Source of the DNA: Oligoflexus tunisiensis
Lineage (GTDB): Bacteria; Bdellovibrionota_B; Oligoflexia; Oligoflexales; Oligoflexaceae
Length of the DNA: 64,000 nucleotides
Direction of reading: 5' to 3'
Assembly (NCBI RefSeq): GCF_001748245.1
Contig: NZ_BDFO01000001.1
Span: 1,597,345 to 1,661,344 of the forward strand
The position numbers were made by a program, and so were the translations under genes. Each line of letters opens with the position of its first letter. The stretch's first letter is position 1. The notes under the pieces were generated by a model. The model worked only from the letters and a program-made list of their open reading frames with translations, ran no database searches and was not told the origin of the DNA. Positions 17,205 to 26,157 of the stretch are shown here, piece by piece.

Positions 17205-18068
17205 ATGATCCTGCGTTCCCTATTTTATGGTTTGGTGGCTCATCTGATTCTCGGATGGGCCTTTCTTTTTTGGGTGCCGCCCCGGCCCCAGGTGAAGGCG
17301 CCGCCGGTGCCGGTGGCTCTGCACATTGTGGAAAAGCCCGCTCCCGTGGCCAGGCCACGCATACCAAGCTCGGAACAAGGATCAGGAAGGGAAACCTCTT
17401 CGGAAAAGCCCAGGCCAACCCCGACCCCGGCGGTCGACCTTCCGCGCTATGGAGATCTTCTGCCCAAAGCCATGCAGGGACAAATCACACAACCTCAAGA
17501 CCGAGCGCCGCGAAAAAGAGGTCTGCTTCCCGGGCATCAGTTCAAAGCAGGCAGCTCCGGAACGGTTCGACAAAAGCTTGTGATCGATGCCAGCATTCTC
17601 TCGGGTGCTCTCGATGTACCGTTGAAAGCCCGCCGCATCACAACCGGTGCCGAAGCCTTTCTGCGCATTGTGCGGCTGGATGATAAGCGCCTGAAGATCG
17701 TGGATCTGCGCGGTGATCCCATGCTGCGTGCGGTTATTTATGAGAATTTGCATGAGCCGCGTGTGGCCGCTCTTATCCAGGAGCTGATGGATACCCTTCA
17801 GGAGAATTCCCTGCCTTTGACTCTGCAATCCCTGGGTCTGGCACCCGGCCGGATGCAGGATGAAAGTGATTTCACCTGGATCGGCCGCAAACTCATCATT
17901 CGAAAATCAGCGCCACCGGAGTGGAAAGCTTCGGGTGGTGCGTTCGCCCTGCCCGATGCAGATGCAAAAAAAGCCGTGATCCGGGATCGCCTGGAATTGG
18001 AACGCTTTCAGCGCTCACCTGCCTATCGTTCCGCCATCCAAAACTACGAACTTCCACCGCTGCCGTGA
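17205..18068 (+). CDS. TonB-like single-pass envelope protein of unknown function
   Basis: The protein has 287 residues: a short N-terminus, one hydrophobic segment (~8-25), then a proline-rich stretch (PPRPQVKAPPVPVALHIVEK and beyond, to ~110). This is the layout of TonB/TolA-type energy transducers: a cytoplasmic membrane anchor, an extended periplasmic linker, and a globular C-terminus (~120-280) of mixed alpha/beta character. The C-terminal domain does not show the TonB box-binding YP motif, so TonB function is not claimed. It starts ten bases after the MqnA-like stop and may share that transcript. Confidence 0.6.
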   Translation: MILRSLFYGLVAHLILGWAFLFWVPPRPQVKAPPVPVALHIVEKPAPVARPRIPSSEQGSGRETSSEKPRPTPTPAVDLPRYGDLLPKAMQGQITQPQDRAPRKRGLLPGHQFKAGSSGTVRQKLVIDASILSGALDVPLKARRITTGAEAFLRIVRLDDKRLKIVDLRGDPMLRAVIYENLHEPRVAALIQELMDTLQENSLPLTLQSLGLAPGRMQDESDFTWIGRKLIIRKSAPPEWKASGGAFALPDADAKKAVIRDRLELERFQRSPAYRSAIQNYELPPLP

Positions 18069-18185
18069 GTCCCATTCTTGCGTTCTGATCCGTGCTGAGA
18101 TAAACATGGAAGTGCAACGTCATCGTCAGCATCACGAGTTTTCACCCATGCCAGTGGAACTCTGGAAACAAAGGAGCAAGACCTC

Positions 18186-19613
18186 GTGTCAACTGCATCG
18201 CTTTCTCTTTTGCCGACAGAAGCCATTCCACAACCGCCGCGACTGCCGATCCTCGGGCATGCGCATCACTTCATCGGCGCGGATTTTATTCACGGTCTGA
18301 TGAAACTTTCCCGGCAGTATGGTCCTCTCTTTGAATTGCGCATGCCGGGTGATCGCGTCCTGGTCGCGACGGATTACGCACTGGCCGAGGAACTTTGTGA
18401 TGAAAAACGCTTTGGCAAACGCGTCGGTGGACCGCTCAAGCACGTCAGGCGTTTTGCGGGCGATGGCCTCTTTACCGCCATGAACACCGAGGAAAACTGG
18501 GCGAAGGCCCATCAGATCCTGATGCCGGCGTTCAGCATGAAGGCCATTCGTGGCTATTTTCCAGGCATGCTCGAAATGGGCAAAAAACTGGTGGACAAGT
18601 GGTCGGTCCATGATCCGATGGGCGTGGATGTCGCCGAGGATTTCACCCGCCTGACGCTGGATACCATTGCGCTCTGCGGCTTCGATTATCGATTCAATTC
18701 CTTTGAGAGCGATGAGGTGCATCCCTTCGTTCATGCGATGATGGGCTGTCTCGCCGACTGCCGGCGGCAGATGCGGTCGACGTCCCTCCGGAGGCTGCTT
18801 GATTTTCGCAGCCGTCGGCAATTCAACCTGGACCGTGACTTCATGTTCCGCGTTGTGGATGCCGTGATCGCCGAACGTCTTGCCCATCCACGACCGGGAC
18901 AGAAGGATCTCATGGGACTCATGCTGGAAGGCGTCGATCGCAAAACCGGTACCGGCCTGGATGCGGAAAACATTCGCTACCAGCTGATCACATTTTTGAT
19001 TGCCGGCCATGAAACCACCAGTGGCTGGCTCTCGTTTGCCCTTTATCTCCTGATCAAGCATCCTGCGATCATGGCCCGTGCTGTGGCGGAAGTCGACAGC
19101 GTCTTCAGCGATGACAATGCCATGGATCCGACCTTCGTCGATATTCAGAAGCTCAGTTATCTCGATCAGGTGCTGAAGGAAACCCTGCGCCTCTGGCCCA
19201 CGGCACCCGCCTTTTCCCGCACGCCTCACAGTGCCACAACCCTTGCGGGTCGCTATCACGTGCGGCCCGGGGATCGCGTGCTGGTCTTTACGCCCTCGGT
19301 GCATCGCGATCCCAAAATCTGGGGCCCTGAACCTGAGCTCTTCAATCCCGAGCATTTTTCTGCGGAGAACTGTAAGAATCGCCCGGAAAAAGCCTATCGT
19401 CCCTTCGGAACCGGCATGCGGATCTGCATTGGTCAGCATTTTGCCAGCGTGGAGGCGACTCTTGCGCTGGCCCTGCTGCTCAAGCATTTTGAGTTTGAAG
19501 ACTATCAGAACTATGAACTGCGGATCATGGAAAACCTGACCATCAAGCCCCAGGGTTTCCGGCTGCGTGTGCATCCGCGGCGTTTTTCCACCAGGATTCC
19601 AAGGATTTCCTGA
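18186..19613 (+). CDS. Cytochrome P450, CYP102-like, stand-alone haem domain
   Basis: The protein has 475 residues. P450 hallmarks are the I-helix FLIAGHETTSGWLSFALYLL, the K-helix KETLRLWP (ExxR), and the haem loop FGTGMRICIG with ligand C414. The N-terminal GDGLFTAMNTEENWAKAH, the I-helix and the C-terminal HFEFEDYQNYEL stretch resemble the haem domain of Bacillus CYP102A1 (P450 BM3), a fatty-acid hydroxylase. Unlike that enzyme there is no fused FMN/FAD reductase; the protein stops after the haem domain, so it needs separate electron donors that are not in the window. Substrate is unknown; a fatty acid is a reasonable guess from the family. A GTG start at 18186 is preceded by AAGGAG nine bases upstream. 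Confidence 0.92.
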   Translation: MSTASLSLLPTEAIPQPPRLPILGHAHHFIGADFIHGLMKLSRQYGPLFELRMPGDRVLVATDYALAEELCDEKRFGKRVGGPLKHVRRFAGDGLFTAMNTEENWAKAHQILMPAFSMKAIRGYFPGMLEMGKKLVDKWSVHDPMGVDVAEDFTRLTLDTIALCGFDYRFNSFESDEVHPFVHAMMGCLADCRRQMRSTSLRRLLDFRSRRQFNLDRDFMFRVVDAVIAERLAHPRPGQKDLMGLMLEGVDRKTGTGLDAENIRYQLITFLIAGHETTSGWLSFALYLLIKHPAIMARAVAEVDSVFSDDNAMDPTFVDIQKLSYLDQVLKETLRLWPTAPAFSRTPHSATTLAGRYHVRPGDRVLVFTPSVHRDPKIWGPEPELFNPEHFSAENCKNRPEKAYRPFGTGMRICIGQHFASVEATLALALLLKHFEFEDYQNYELRIMENLTIKPQGFRLRVHPRRFSTRIPRIS

Positions 19614-19757
19614 GAATTTGCCCATTCCTTTGGGCTCGACAGTGTCTTGGGTTTAAACGCTGAAATCATTTAATTATTCAATCATTGTAATAATTTATTA
19701 GTGGTGCATTCCTTGCAGAATATTACCTGTTGGGTATCATTTTCAGGGAGAAACGTC

Positions 19758-20396
19758 ATGCACCGCATTTCCGCCTTGACCGCTGTCGCTCTGCTTTTGT
19801 CCTGTAGTGGGAAAAATAGTAGCGATGATAGGGGCTTTGGTTCGCTCAGTGCGAGCTTCGGCAGCACAGACTATGGTCAGGGTAGTGAGGACGCTGTCGT
19901 TGTTCCTTCTGAAGATACGATCGTCATTGATAAAGGAATCGACGGCGGTGTCATCGATTCGCTTGGCAAAGGCGTCATCACTCCGGACGAGGGGAAGGGT
20001 GATGGCAAGGAAACGCCCAAGACCCCGGAACTTCCCAAGGATGTTCAGGACAAGCTCGCCAAGTGCTGGCCTCAGTGGGACAAAGGCGCGGGCACGGAAA
20101 CCTATGAGATCCGTGAAGTGAACGTTAACGTCGATAAGCTGCTGAAGTCGAATATTCAGCTGACCGGCGAAGTCGCGGAAGTGGTTTTCGTCAATATTGT
20201 GTCCGCCTCCTCCATCGAAAGTGTTAACCTGGCCCTCGACAATGCCAAGGGACTTTATTGCCTGGATATTTCTGCAGCCAAGTACATTGAGCATCTCGAT
20301 ATCGCCTATGTCTGCGGGGCAAAACTGGGTCTCGTCGATATAGAAAGCGGCAAGGCCAAGAAAGTGAATATCCACGAAGTTTGTAACAAGCCCTGA
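19758..20396 (+). CDS. Putative lipoprotein of unknown function
   Basis: The protein has 212 residues with a lipoprotein signal (ALTAVALLLSC; lipid-modified Cys about residue 16) followed by a Ser/Gly/Asp-rich low-complexity linker to ~105. The C-terminal ~110 residues (from KLAKCWPQW) contain repeated short beta-like segments (VNVNVDKLL, AEVVFVNIV, VNLALDNAK, YIEHLDIAYV, LGLVDIES), suggesting a small parallel-beta or repeat fold, with conserved-looking cysteines. The ATG at 19758 has GGGAGA eight bases upstream. I do not recognise the family. Confidence 0.7.
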   Translation: MHRISALTAVALLLSCSGKNSSDDRGFGSLSASFGSTDYGQGSEDAVVVPSEDTIVIDKGIDGGVIDSLGKGVITPDEGKGDGKETPKTPELPKDVQDKLAKCWPQWDKGAGTETYEIREVNVNVDKLLKSNIQLTGEVAEVVFVNIVSASSIESVNLALDNAKGLYCLDISAAKYIEHLDIAYVCGAKLGLVDIESGKAKKVNIHEVCNKP

Positions 20397-20412
20397 TCGG
20401 ACGCCAGGTCAG

Positions 20413-20437
20413 GCCGGAGATTGTCACCAACTCCGGC
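20413..20437 (+). terminator. Possible hairpin terminator after the lipoprotein gene
   Basis: A 7-bp perfect stem GCCGGAG / CTCCGGC with an 11-base loop lies 16 bases after the stop. No immediate T-run follows, so termination would be weak or Rho-dependent. Confidence 0.3.
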
Positions 20438-20575
20438 GCTATCCCCAGCCCGACCCTTTTCTCCCCCAGCCCAATAAGTCAGCAATCGGTTTGATGAAAT
20501 CGATGAATTTGTTCTTTAAACTCGCCTGAAAATGAGCTAAGTCTGGAAAATTGGTGGGATGCAATGAGGTGAGTC

Positions 20576-20932
20576 ATGGATAACCGCATCATAGCTCTGG
20601 AGCGCATCGACGAGCTCAGAAAATACGACACAGACGACGCCCCTTTTGTCGATGAGTTGCTATCAGGCTGTCTGGAAACGGCAAGGCAGACGACGTTCTA
20701 CCTGAAAAATCATGTAGGCGAACGTGATAAGAAAAATCTGAATAGCAAGGCCCATACGGCGCGAGGCTCCTGCCTGGATGCCGGTTACAATCGGCTGGCT
20801 GGAATCTTCGGGAACATTGAAGCTGCGGCTAATGAAGAGAGCTTCGCGAAAATCGAATCCAGTTTGCCGGACCTGGAGCGCGCCCTGGAAGCCACCGAGC
20901 AGGCTCTCAAGCATCTTTTGACTCGCCATTGA
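20576..20932 (+). CDS. Stand-alone histidine phosphotransfer (HPt) protein
   Basis: This 118-residue all-helical protein has the HPt signature SKAHTARGSCLDAG, in which H60 is the predicted phosphorylated histidine and the small residues after it pack the four-helix bundle. The family shuttles phosphate between receiver domains in multistep phosphorelays. No kinase or receiver gene is adjacent. The receiver-only protein at 3.4 kb and the HPt/CheA kinase at 45.8 kb are in the window, but a functional link is only possible, not shown. GAGGTGA precedes the ATG by four to five bases. Confidence 0.75.
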   Translation: MDNRIIALERIDELRKYDTDDAPFVDELLSGCLETARQTTFYLKNHVGERDKKNLNSKAHTARGSCLDAGYNRLAGIFGNIEAAANEESFAKIESSLPDLERALEATEQALKHLLTRH

Positions 20933-21048
20933 ATGCTGTCATTTCTGCTTCATGTCAGTCCTTCGTAATCTGCGAAGTCACGGCTGACATGCCCTCACCC
21001 TATCATGTCGCTGGATGACATCGAGCCGGGCTGCTAAAGCCTTGCTCC

Positions 21049-21795
21049 ATGAATGCTTTGCTTGCTCTTCTCATCCTCCATTTTCTTATACTTCAGCGTT
21101 GGCGGGGCCGACAGGGTCTCGGGCTTTGGCTGCAGACCAGCCAGGAAGTCCTGCGAAACCTGGAGGCGCGACAGTATATCTGGGACGACGCGGACCAGCC
21201 GCTTCGAGCTGTGTTTCACACCTTCATGCGGCGCGGTCGTCTTGAGCCTCAGGCCATTAGATCCCTTTTGACACAGATCCGCACACTGGAACGGGCCGAT
21301 GCGGAGCGGCGGCGCGTGGGCTATGGGGCCGCTGTGCGCCTCGGCCTGGCCGCAGCCCTGGGCCTTGGGACCAGTCTCATCCTTGAAGGCGCCTGGTTTC
21401 TGCGGCTCAGTAGCAATCCTCCGGCTCTCCTGCTTTTGCTCGGTGATGCGGGCCTTCTGATGCTGTGGTTAAGTCGCCTGAAACCCCATCCCCTCGCCAG
21501 TTCCACAGCATTACAGGTAAAATTCACCAGCGCCTGGCTTGGTCAAAGTCAGGACGGACCCTGGCATGAAACCTGGATCAAGCTTCAGCAAAGAGGGCAG
21601 TTGACAGGCCGTGATCTGCATGATGAACAGACTCAGCTCCTGGAGGATTGGCTATTGACCGGAACCCGGGAACAGGAAAAGCGTCTGACCCTCGCTGATG
21701 AGCTGTTTGGTCTTGTTGAATTGGCCAGCTCCGTCTATTTTCTGGGAACTGCCTGTGCCCTGCCGCTTTTGAAGCTCTGGGGCGGCTCATTCTAA
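21049..21795 (+). CDS. Integral membrane protein of unknown function
   Basis: The protein has 248 residues with a hydrophobic N-terminus (~1-16), a basic cytoplasmic-looking region (~18-90), a paired hydrophobic hairpin (~97-142), a polar segment (~145-215) and a final hydrophobic helix (~222-242). The pattern loosely resembles ExbB/MotA-type or pilus-associated membrane proteins but no signature is present. It ends 23 bases before the transglutaminase gene and is probably the first gene of a three-gene operon with the caspase. The ribosome-binding site is weak. Confidence 0.6.
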   Translation: MNALLALLILHFLILQRWRGRQGLGLWLQTSQEVLRNLEARQYIWDDADQPLRAVFHTFMRRGRLEPQAIRSLLTQIRTLERADAERRRVGYGAAVRLGLAAALGLGTSLILEGAWFLRLSSNPPALLLLLGDAGLLMLWLSRLKPHPLASSTALQVKFTSAWLGQSQDGPWHETWIKLQQRGQLTGRDLHDEQTQLLEDWLLTGTREQEKRLTLADELFGLVELASSVYFLGTACALPLLKLWGGSF

Positions 21796-21818
21796 GTCTG
21801 GTTTGCAAAGGAATCCTT

Positions 21819-24395
21819 ATGCGATCGCCCCTAATCTGGCTCTTTTTCATCGGTTGGCTTGGATGGGTTGGGCACGCGGCAGCTCAGACTTTGACCATCG
21901 GCCCGACCCCGGCCTGGGTGCAGCCGCATGAGGCCGCCTCCGCATCGGTCAGTGCCTTTGATGGACCGGTCACTTACCTTCTGGTGGATCGCCAGGATTC
22001 CTTTGTCGGCGCCGTGCCGCAGTCCTATTTCCGGCTGGTCGGGCGCATCAACAATCCCGCTGGGCTTGATGAATTGAGTCAGATCATTGCGGAATTTGAT
22101 CCGGGCTTCGAGAAGCTGATTTTTCACGCGATCAAAATCAAACGCGATCAGGATCAGCCCACCATCATCCTGAGGCCAGGCGACTTTGAATTGATGCGCC
22201 GGGAAAAGGACAGCGAACGGCAGATTTTCGATGGAACCCTGACGGCATCCTACCTTCTGCATGATCTGCGGGTCGGCGATATCGTCGACTATGCCTACAG
22301 CATCATCGGGCAGCATCCGCTCCTCGGAAAAAAATATAGCGGGCGGCATGATCTGAATTGGAATGTGCCGGTCCTGGAAGCTCAGATTCGTCAGCTCTGG
22401 CCCACCCAGACGCAACTGCGGTGGAGCGTCAGTCGACCGGATATTGCCATTCAGCAGCGCGTGGAAGGCTCCCACCTCATCACGCAATGGACCGGGCGCA
22501 AGCTGCCGCCGCAGCTCGAAGAGGATCAGGTTCCGGCCTGGATGGAACCGATGGACACCTATGCCTTCAGCAACTGGCAAAGCTGGGAGGAAATCGTGCG
22601 CTGGGCTCTGCCTTTCTATCAGGTGAAGCCGGCCGGCGATGCGGCGGTTGAGGCGATGGCCCAAAGAATACGGGAGCGCGTGCGGGAGCAGAAGGCTCAG
22701 GTGGAGGAGGCCATTCGTTTTGTTCAGGATGACATTCGCTATGTCGGCATCGAGCTGGGCACGGGATCCTTTGTTCCCCGGCAGCCTGATGAGGTCCTGC
22801 GCAAACGATTTGGTGACTGCAAGGACAAGACGCTGCTGCTGACCCGACTGATTCAAAAGCTGGGCTATGAAGCCTTTCCCATCCTGGTGCGCAGCGAAGG
22901 GGGGCAGGAAATCGATGGGCAGCCGCCGACGCCTCTCGCGTTCAACCATGTCATCACAGGGGTCAAGGATCCTGAAACGGGCGAACTCTATTGGGTCGAT
23001 GGGACCCTCCAGCATCAGGGCTACAAGCTGGAATCAAGGGACTATCCGCATCTGCATCAGGGCCTGCCCCTTGTGGACGGCAACAAGGAGCTTTTGAAGC
23101 AGGATCCGCAGCTCATCCCGCAGGGCCGCATTGAATACACCGAGCGTTATGAAAGCCGCGATTTCCAGGAGCCTCTGCTGCTCACCATCAAAAGCCGGTT
23201 CACGGGCTGGCAGGCGGAAAAAATGCGTTCCGATCTGGCCACGCAGGGCTCGGCGGTTTTAAGCGATAGTCTGGCCAACTTTATCAAAAAGCTTTATCCC
23301 GCGGCCGAGATTCAACAGGAACCCGTGTTTCAGGATGATCGTCTCACCAACGAACTGACGGTGACGGAAAGTTATGTCGTCCCCGGGCTTTGGCAGGAGG
23401 CCGATGAGGGCAGCTGGCGGCTGGATGTAGCGGCCGGTGCCTATATCAGTCAGTATATGATGCAGCCCGAAAAGGTGAAGCGCCTGCATCCTGTGGCTCA
23501 GATGCATCCTTTGCATATCACGCATCGGCAGGACATCGTGGTGCCGGCACCCTGGTCTGTGCCGGCCGAGGAGCGGGAGATTATCAATGCCGGCTTTCGC
23601 TATCACATGAATCAAGTCTTTAAGGATGGCGTTCTCAGCTTCGTCCATGATTGGGAAAGCCTCGGGGATCATGTGGCCGTGCAGGACCTCGCCCAGTATC
23701 TTCAGGATGCGGAGGAGGTTCGTCAGGAGCTCGGACGTTTTGTGACCTACAAACCGGAGAATGAACCGTCCTTCTGGGAACGCTTTACCGTGGCGTTTCC
23801 TCAGATTCTGGGTCTGTTTATTCTGTTCCTGGTGGCCATCGGCTGGCAGCTGCAAAGTGATGACTGGGCCGGCGGTCGCATGATCTGGCCGCGACGTTCC
23901 ATTCTTTTCATGCTGCTGATGCTGGTGCTCAGCAGTGGCGCCTTTGCTCTTTTCTGGTATGCCGATGCTGATCGTCGCATGCGCAAAACAGGACGCAGTA
24001 TGGCCTCGCGTTCCTTGATGTGGCTTTCCCTTGGCATCTTTGCAGCCGCTCTGGCCACACGCGGGATTCAGGTTCTGGTCGAGCCCTCCACCTTTCAGGA
24101 GGTGTCCCCCCTTCTGCCTGGCATCATTGTCCTCCTGCATCTTCTCTGGGCGGTCCTGATGCTCAGACTTTTGCGTCGGGAATTTCCGGAATCGGGCTGG
24201 CAACCCTTGCCTTCCCTGATTCTTGGTCCACTCTATTTTCAAAGCAAAATGCAGCGTCTGCCGATCCCTCCGCGTCAGGAGGGTCCAGTCGTCGCCGTCA
24301 GGGAACCTGAACCTCAAACGGCCGAGCCCCTGCTCCTGCAGAGCGATCTGCATCCGGCCGAAGAGGGCAATGAACCACGTTCAGAGGGAGTTTAA
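21819..24395 (+). CDS. Exported DUF3857/transglutaminase-like membrane protein
   Basis: The protein has 858 residues: a signal peptide (~1-22), a DUF3857-type beta-rich domain (~45-240), a transglutaminase-like cysteine protease core (~285-410), a further beta domain (~440-640) and four C-terminal membrane helices (~670-800). The papain/transglutaminase triad is complete: C334 in RFGDCKDK, H377 in AFNHVITG and D394 in WVDGTLQHQG. The family is predicted to act as a periplasmic peptidase or cross-linking enzyme, with unknown substrate. Here the fusion to a four-helix C-terminus anchors the active domain at the inner membrane. It lies between the membrane protein and the caspase gene (3-base gap), which points to one shared process. 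Confidence 0.88.
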   Translation: MRSPLIWLFFIGWLGWVGHAAAQTLTIGPTPAWVQPHEAASASVSAFDGPVTYLLVDRQDSFVGAVPQSYFRLVGRINNPAGLDELSQIIAEFDPGFEKLIFHAIKIKRDQDQPTIILRPGDFELMRREKDSERQIFDGTLTASYLLHDLRVGDIVDYAYSIIGQHPLLGKKYSGRHDLNWNVPVLEAQIRQLWPTQTQLRWSVSRPDIAIQQRVEGSHLITQWTGRKLPPQLEEDQVPAWMEPMDTYAFSNWQSWEEIVRWALPFYQVKPAGDAAVEAMAQRIRERVREQKAQVEEAIRFVQDDIRYVGIELGTGSFVPRQPDEVLRKRFGDCKDKTLLLTRLIQKLGYEAFPILVRSEGGQEIDGQPPTPLAFNHVITGVKDPETGELYWVDGTLQHQGYKLESRDYPHLHQGLPLVDGNKELLKQDPQLIPQGRIEYTERYESRDFQEPLLLTIKSRFTGWQAEKMRSDLATQGSAVLSDSLANFIKKLYPAAEIQQEPVFQDDRLTNELTVTESYVVPGLWQEADEGSWRLDVAAGAYISQYMMQPEKVKRLHPVAQMHPLHITHRQDIVVPAPWSVPAEEREIINAGFRYHMNQVFKDGVLSFVHDWESLGDHVAVQDLAQYLQDAEEVRQELGRFVTYKPENEPSFWERFTVAFPQILGLFILFLVAIGWQLQSDDWAGGRMIWPRRSILFMLLMLVLSSGAFALFWYADADRRMRKTGRSMASRSLMWLSLGIFAAALATRGIQVLVEPSTFQEVSPLLPGIIVLLHLLWAVLMLRLLRREFPESGWQPLPSLILGPLYFQSKMQRLPIPPRQEGPVVAVREPEPQTAEPLLLQSDLHPAEEGNEPRSEGV

Positions 24396-24398
24396 GTC

Positions 24399-26063
24399 TT
24401 GCGTCACTTCTGGTTGGCCTTCGTTCTTATGCTGGGCGTCCTGCCGTCCCTCACAGCCTCGGCTCAGGATAGAATCCGTGATCAGAAGCTGGTTCTGGCG
24501 ATCGGTATCGGCGATTTTGAAGACACGCGCTGGCCGACGCTGAAGTATGTGGAGAAGGATGCGGCGGCGGTTTACCAGTCCCTCAAAAACAATTTTGATG
24601 GCGGCTGGCTTTTGACGCCACAAAGCACGGGCCAAGCTGTGACCCGGCAGCGCGTGCTCGATGCCTTTGCCCAGCTGGAAAAGGAAAACCGCAGCGAAAA
24701 TGATACCATCGTCATCTATTTCTCCGGCCATGGAACGCTCGCCAGCGGACCGCGTCCGGAGACCGGAGGCCTGGGCCTTCGCAAATTTCTGGTGATGGGT
24801 GACACCCGATTCGCCCAGCCGGACACGGGCCTTGGCATCGACGAACTCCTGGAGCGTTTTCAAAAATTGCGCTCCCGTCGCAAGGCTTTGATCATCGACT
24901 CCTGTTATGCCGGTGGCGGCAAGGCCTACCTGACCCCGCAGATCATGAGCATCCTGGCCCAGCAACGCGCCGGGGCCATGCAGGAGCCGCAGGATACCGT
25001 CGTGGAAAGTGCGGCCATCTATACGGCCAGTGCCTGGGCCGAGGAAGCGCGCGAGAGCGAAAAACTGGGGCACGGTGTTTACACGTATTTCCTGCTCGAA
25101 GGTTTCAAATCCGACCTCGACGGTGACGGCGCGGTGTCGCTCTCGGAGGCCCATCAGTATGCCAGCAATCGCGTGATCGCCTATACCCAGGGCAGTCAGC
25201 ATCCGACGGCCAAGGTTGAATTCGTGGGCAAGGATCCGGTGCTGGTCAGCGGCAAGTCCACAAAAGTCGGAGCTTCCATTCTGTATGCCTGGCAGTGGAC
25301 GCTTCGAAAGTATGAAGTGTTTGTGAACCGTTCCCCGCTGGGAACCCTGGAAGAGGGCGCCCTGCCCATTCCGGATGGCAAGCATCAGCTGGTGATCATG
25401 GACCCCCAAACCAAAAAAGTCGTGCTCGATCGGGTGGTGGAATTTGAAAAGGGGCGCGACTATTCCCTCTCCGAACTTTTTGTCAGTCAGCCCACGCATC
25501 ATATTACGCTGGGTCCGACCGCCCTCCAGTTCATGGCCAGCGATTTGAAGGATCGCTGGTCACCCAAACCCTGGGGCGGGTGGCAGCTCAGCTATCAAAA
25601 GGATGAGGCCTGGCGCGATTTCAACTTCCATGCCCAATTCTCGCAGTATGCGGCGCGGCGGCAGAATGTGGTGATCGACCTGGAGGATGATGGAGCCGGA
25701 CAGAGTTATGACATGACGGATCAGGACATTACGGCTCAAAAAATTATGCTGGCGCTCGGCAAACATGAGGACATCCCCTGGCTGTCCCGTCGCGCAAGTG
25801 GCATTCAAACCCGCTGGCAATGGCATGTCGGGCCGGAAATGCTGATGGTGCAGCGCTCGCTCAGCGTTTACGGGGATCGCGACTTCACGGAAAAGCAGAC
25901 CGTAGGTGGTCTCGCCCTGGGTTTATCCCTGCATAGTGTTTTTCTCTATCCGCATATCGACCTCAGTCTTGGTGTCAGTGTCGACGCGCTGCGGGATGTG
26001 TTCCTCGATCAGACCGTGGCGGTGACTTCCACTTTTCATTTAGGCGTGGGAAGCAGCTGGTAA
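24399..26063 (+). CDS. Exported caspase-family (C14) peptidase with PEGA-like and outer-membrane-like C-terminus
   Basis: The protein has 554 residues with a signal peptide (~1-22). The caspase p20-like core (~28-270) carries the His/Cys dyad H111 in FSGHGT and C169 in IDSCYAGG. A canonical EF-hand-type loop (DLDGDGAVSLSE, 239-250) lies inside the caspase domain, as in many bacterial C14 proteins, suggesting Ca2+ binding. A short PEGA-like beta domain follows (~295-365). The last ~180 residues are alternating polar/hydrophobic strands ending in Trp, resembling an outer-membrane barrel or beta-sheet. The caspase would then be periplasmic or surface-facing (inference). The start is a TTG at 24399 with GGGAG eight bases upstream, three bases after the transglutaminase stop. 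Confidence 0.85.
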   Translation: MRHFWLAFVLMLGVLPSLTASAQDRIRDQKLVLAIGIGDFEDTRWPTLKYVEKDAAAVYQSLKNNFDGGWLLTPQSTGQAVTRQRVLDAFAQLEKENRSENDTIVIYFSGHGTLASGPRPETGGLGLRKFLVMGDTRFAQPDTGLGIDELLERFQKLRSRRKALIIDSCYAGGGKAYLTPQIMSILAQQRAGAMQEPQDTVVESAAIYTASAWAEEARESEKLGHGVYTYFLLEGFKSDLDGDGAVSLSEAHQYASNRVIAYTQGSQHPTAKVEFVGKDPVLVSGKSTKVGASILYAWQWTLRKYEVFVNRSPLGTLEEGALPIPDGKHQLVIMDPQTKKVVLDRVVEFEKGRDYSLSELFVSQPTHHITLGPTALQFMASDLKDRWSPKPWGGWQLSYQKDEAWRDFNFHAQFSQYAARRQNVVIDLEDDGAGQSYDMTDQDITAQKIMLALGKHEDIPWLSRRASGIQTRWQWHVGPEMLMVQRSLSVYGDRDFTEKQTVGGLALGLSLHSVFLYPHIDLSLGVSVDALRDVFLDQTVAVTSTFHLGVGSSW

Positions 26064-26157
26064 GGTTTTTTCCCAGTCGGGCCGATCATTGACTTTGTGG
26101 GGGTGGGATGGCAGTTAATCTCGTCACGACGAGAAATTTAAGGAAAGAGAGACCTCC

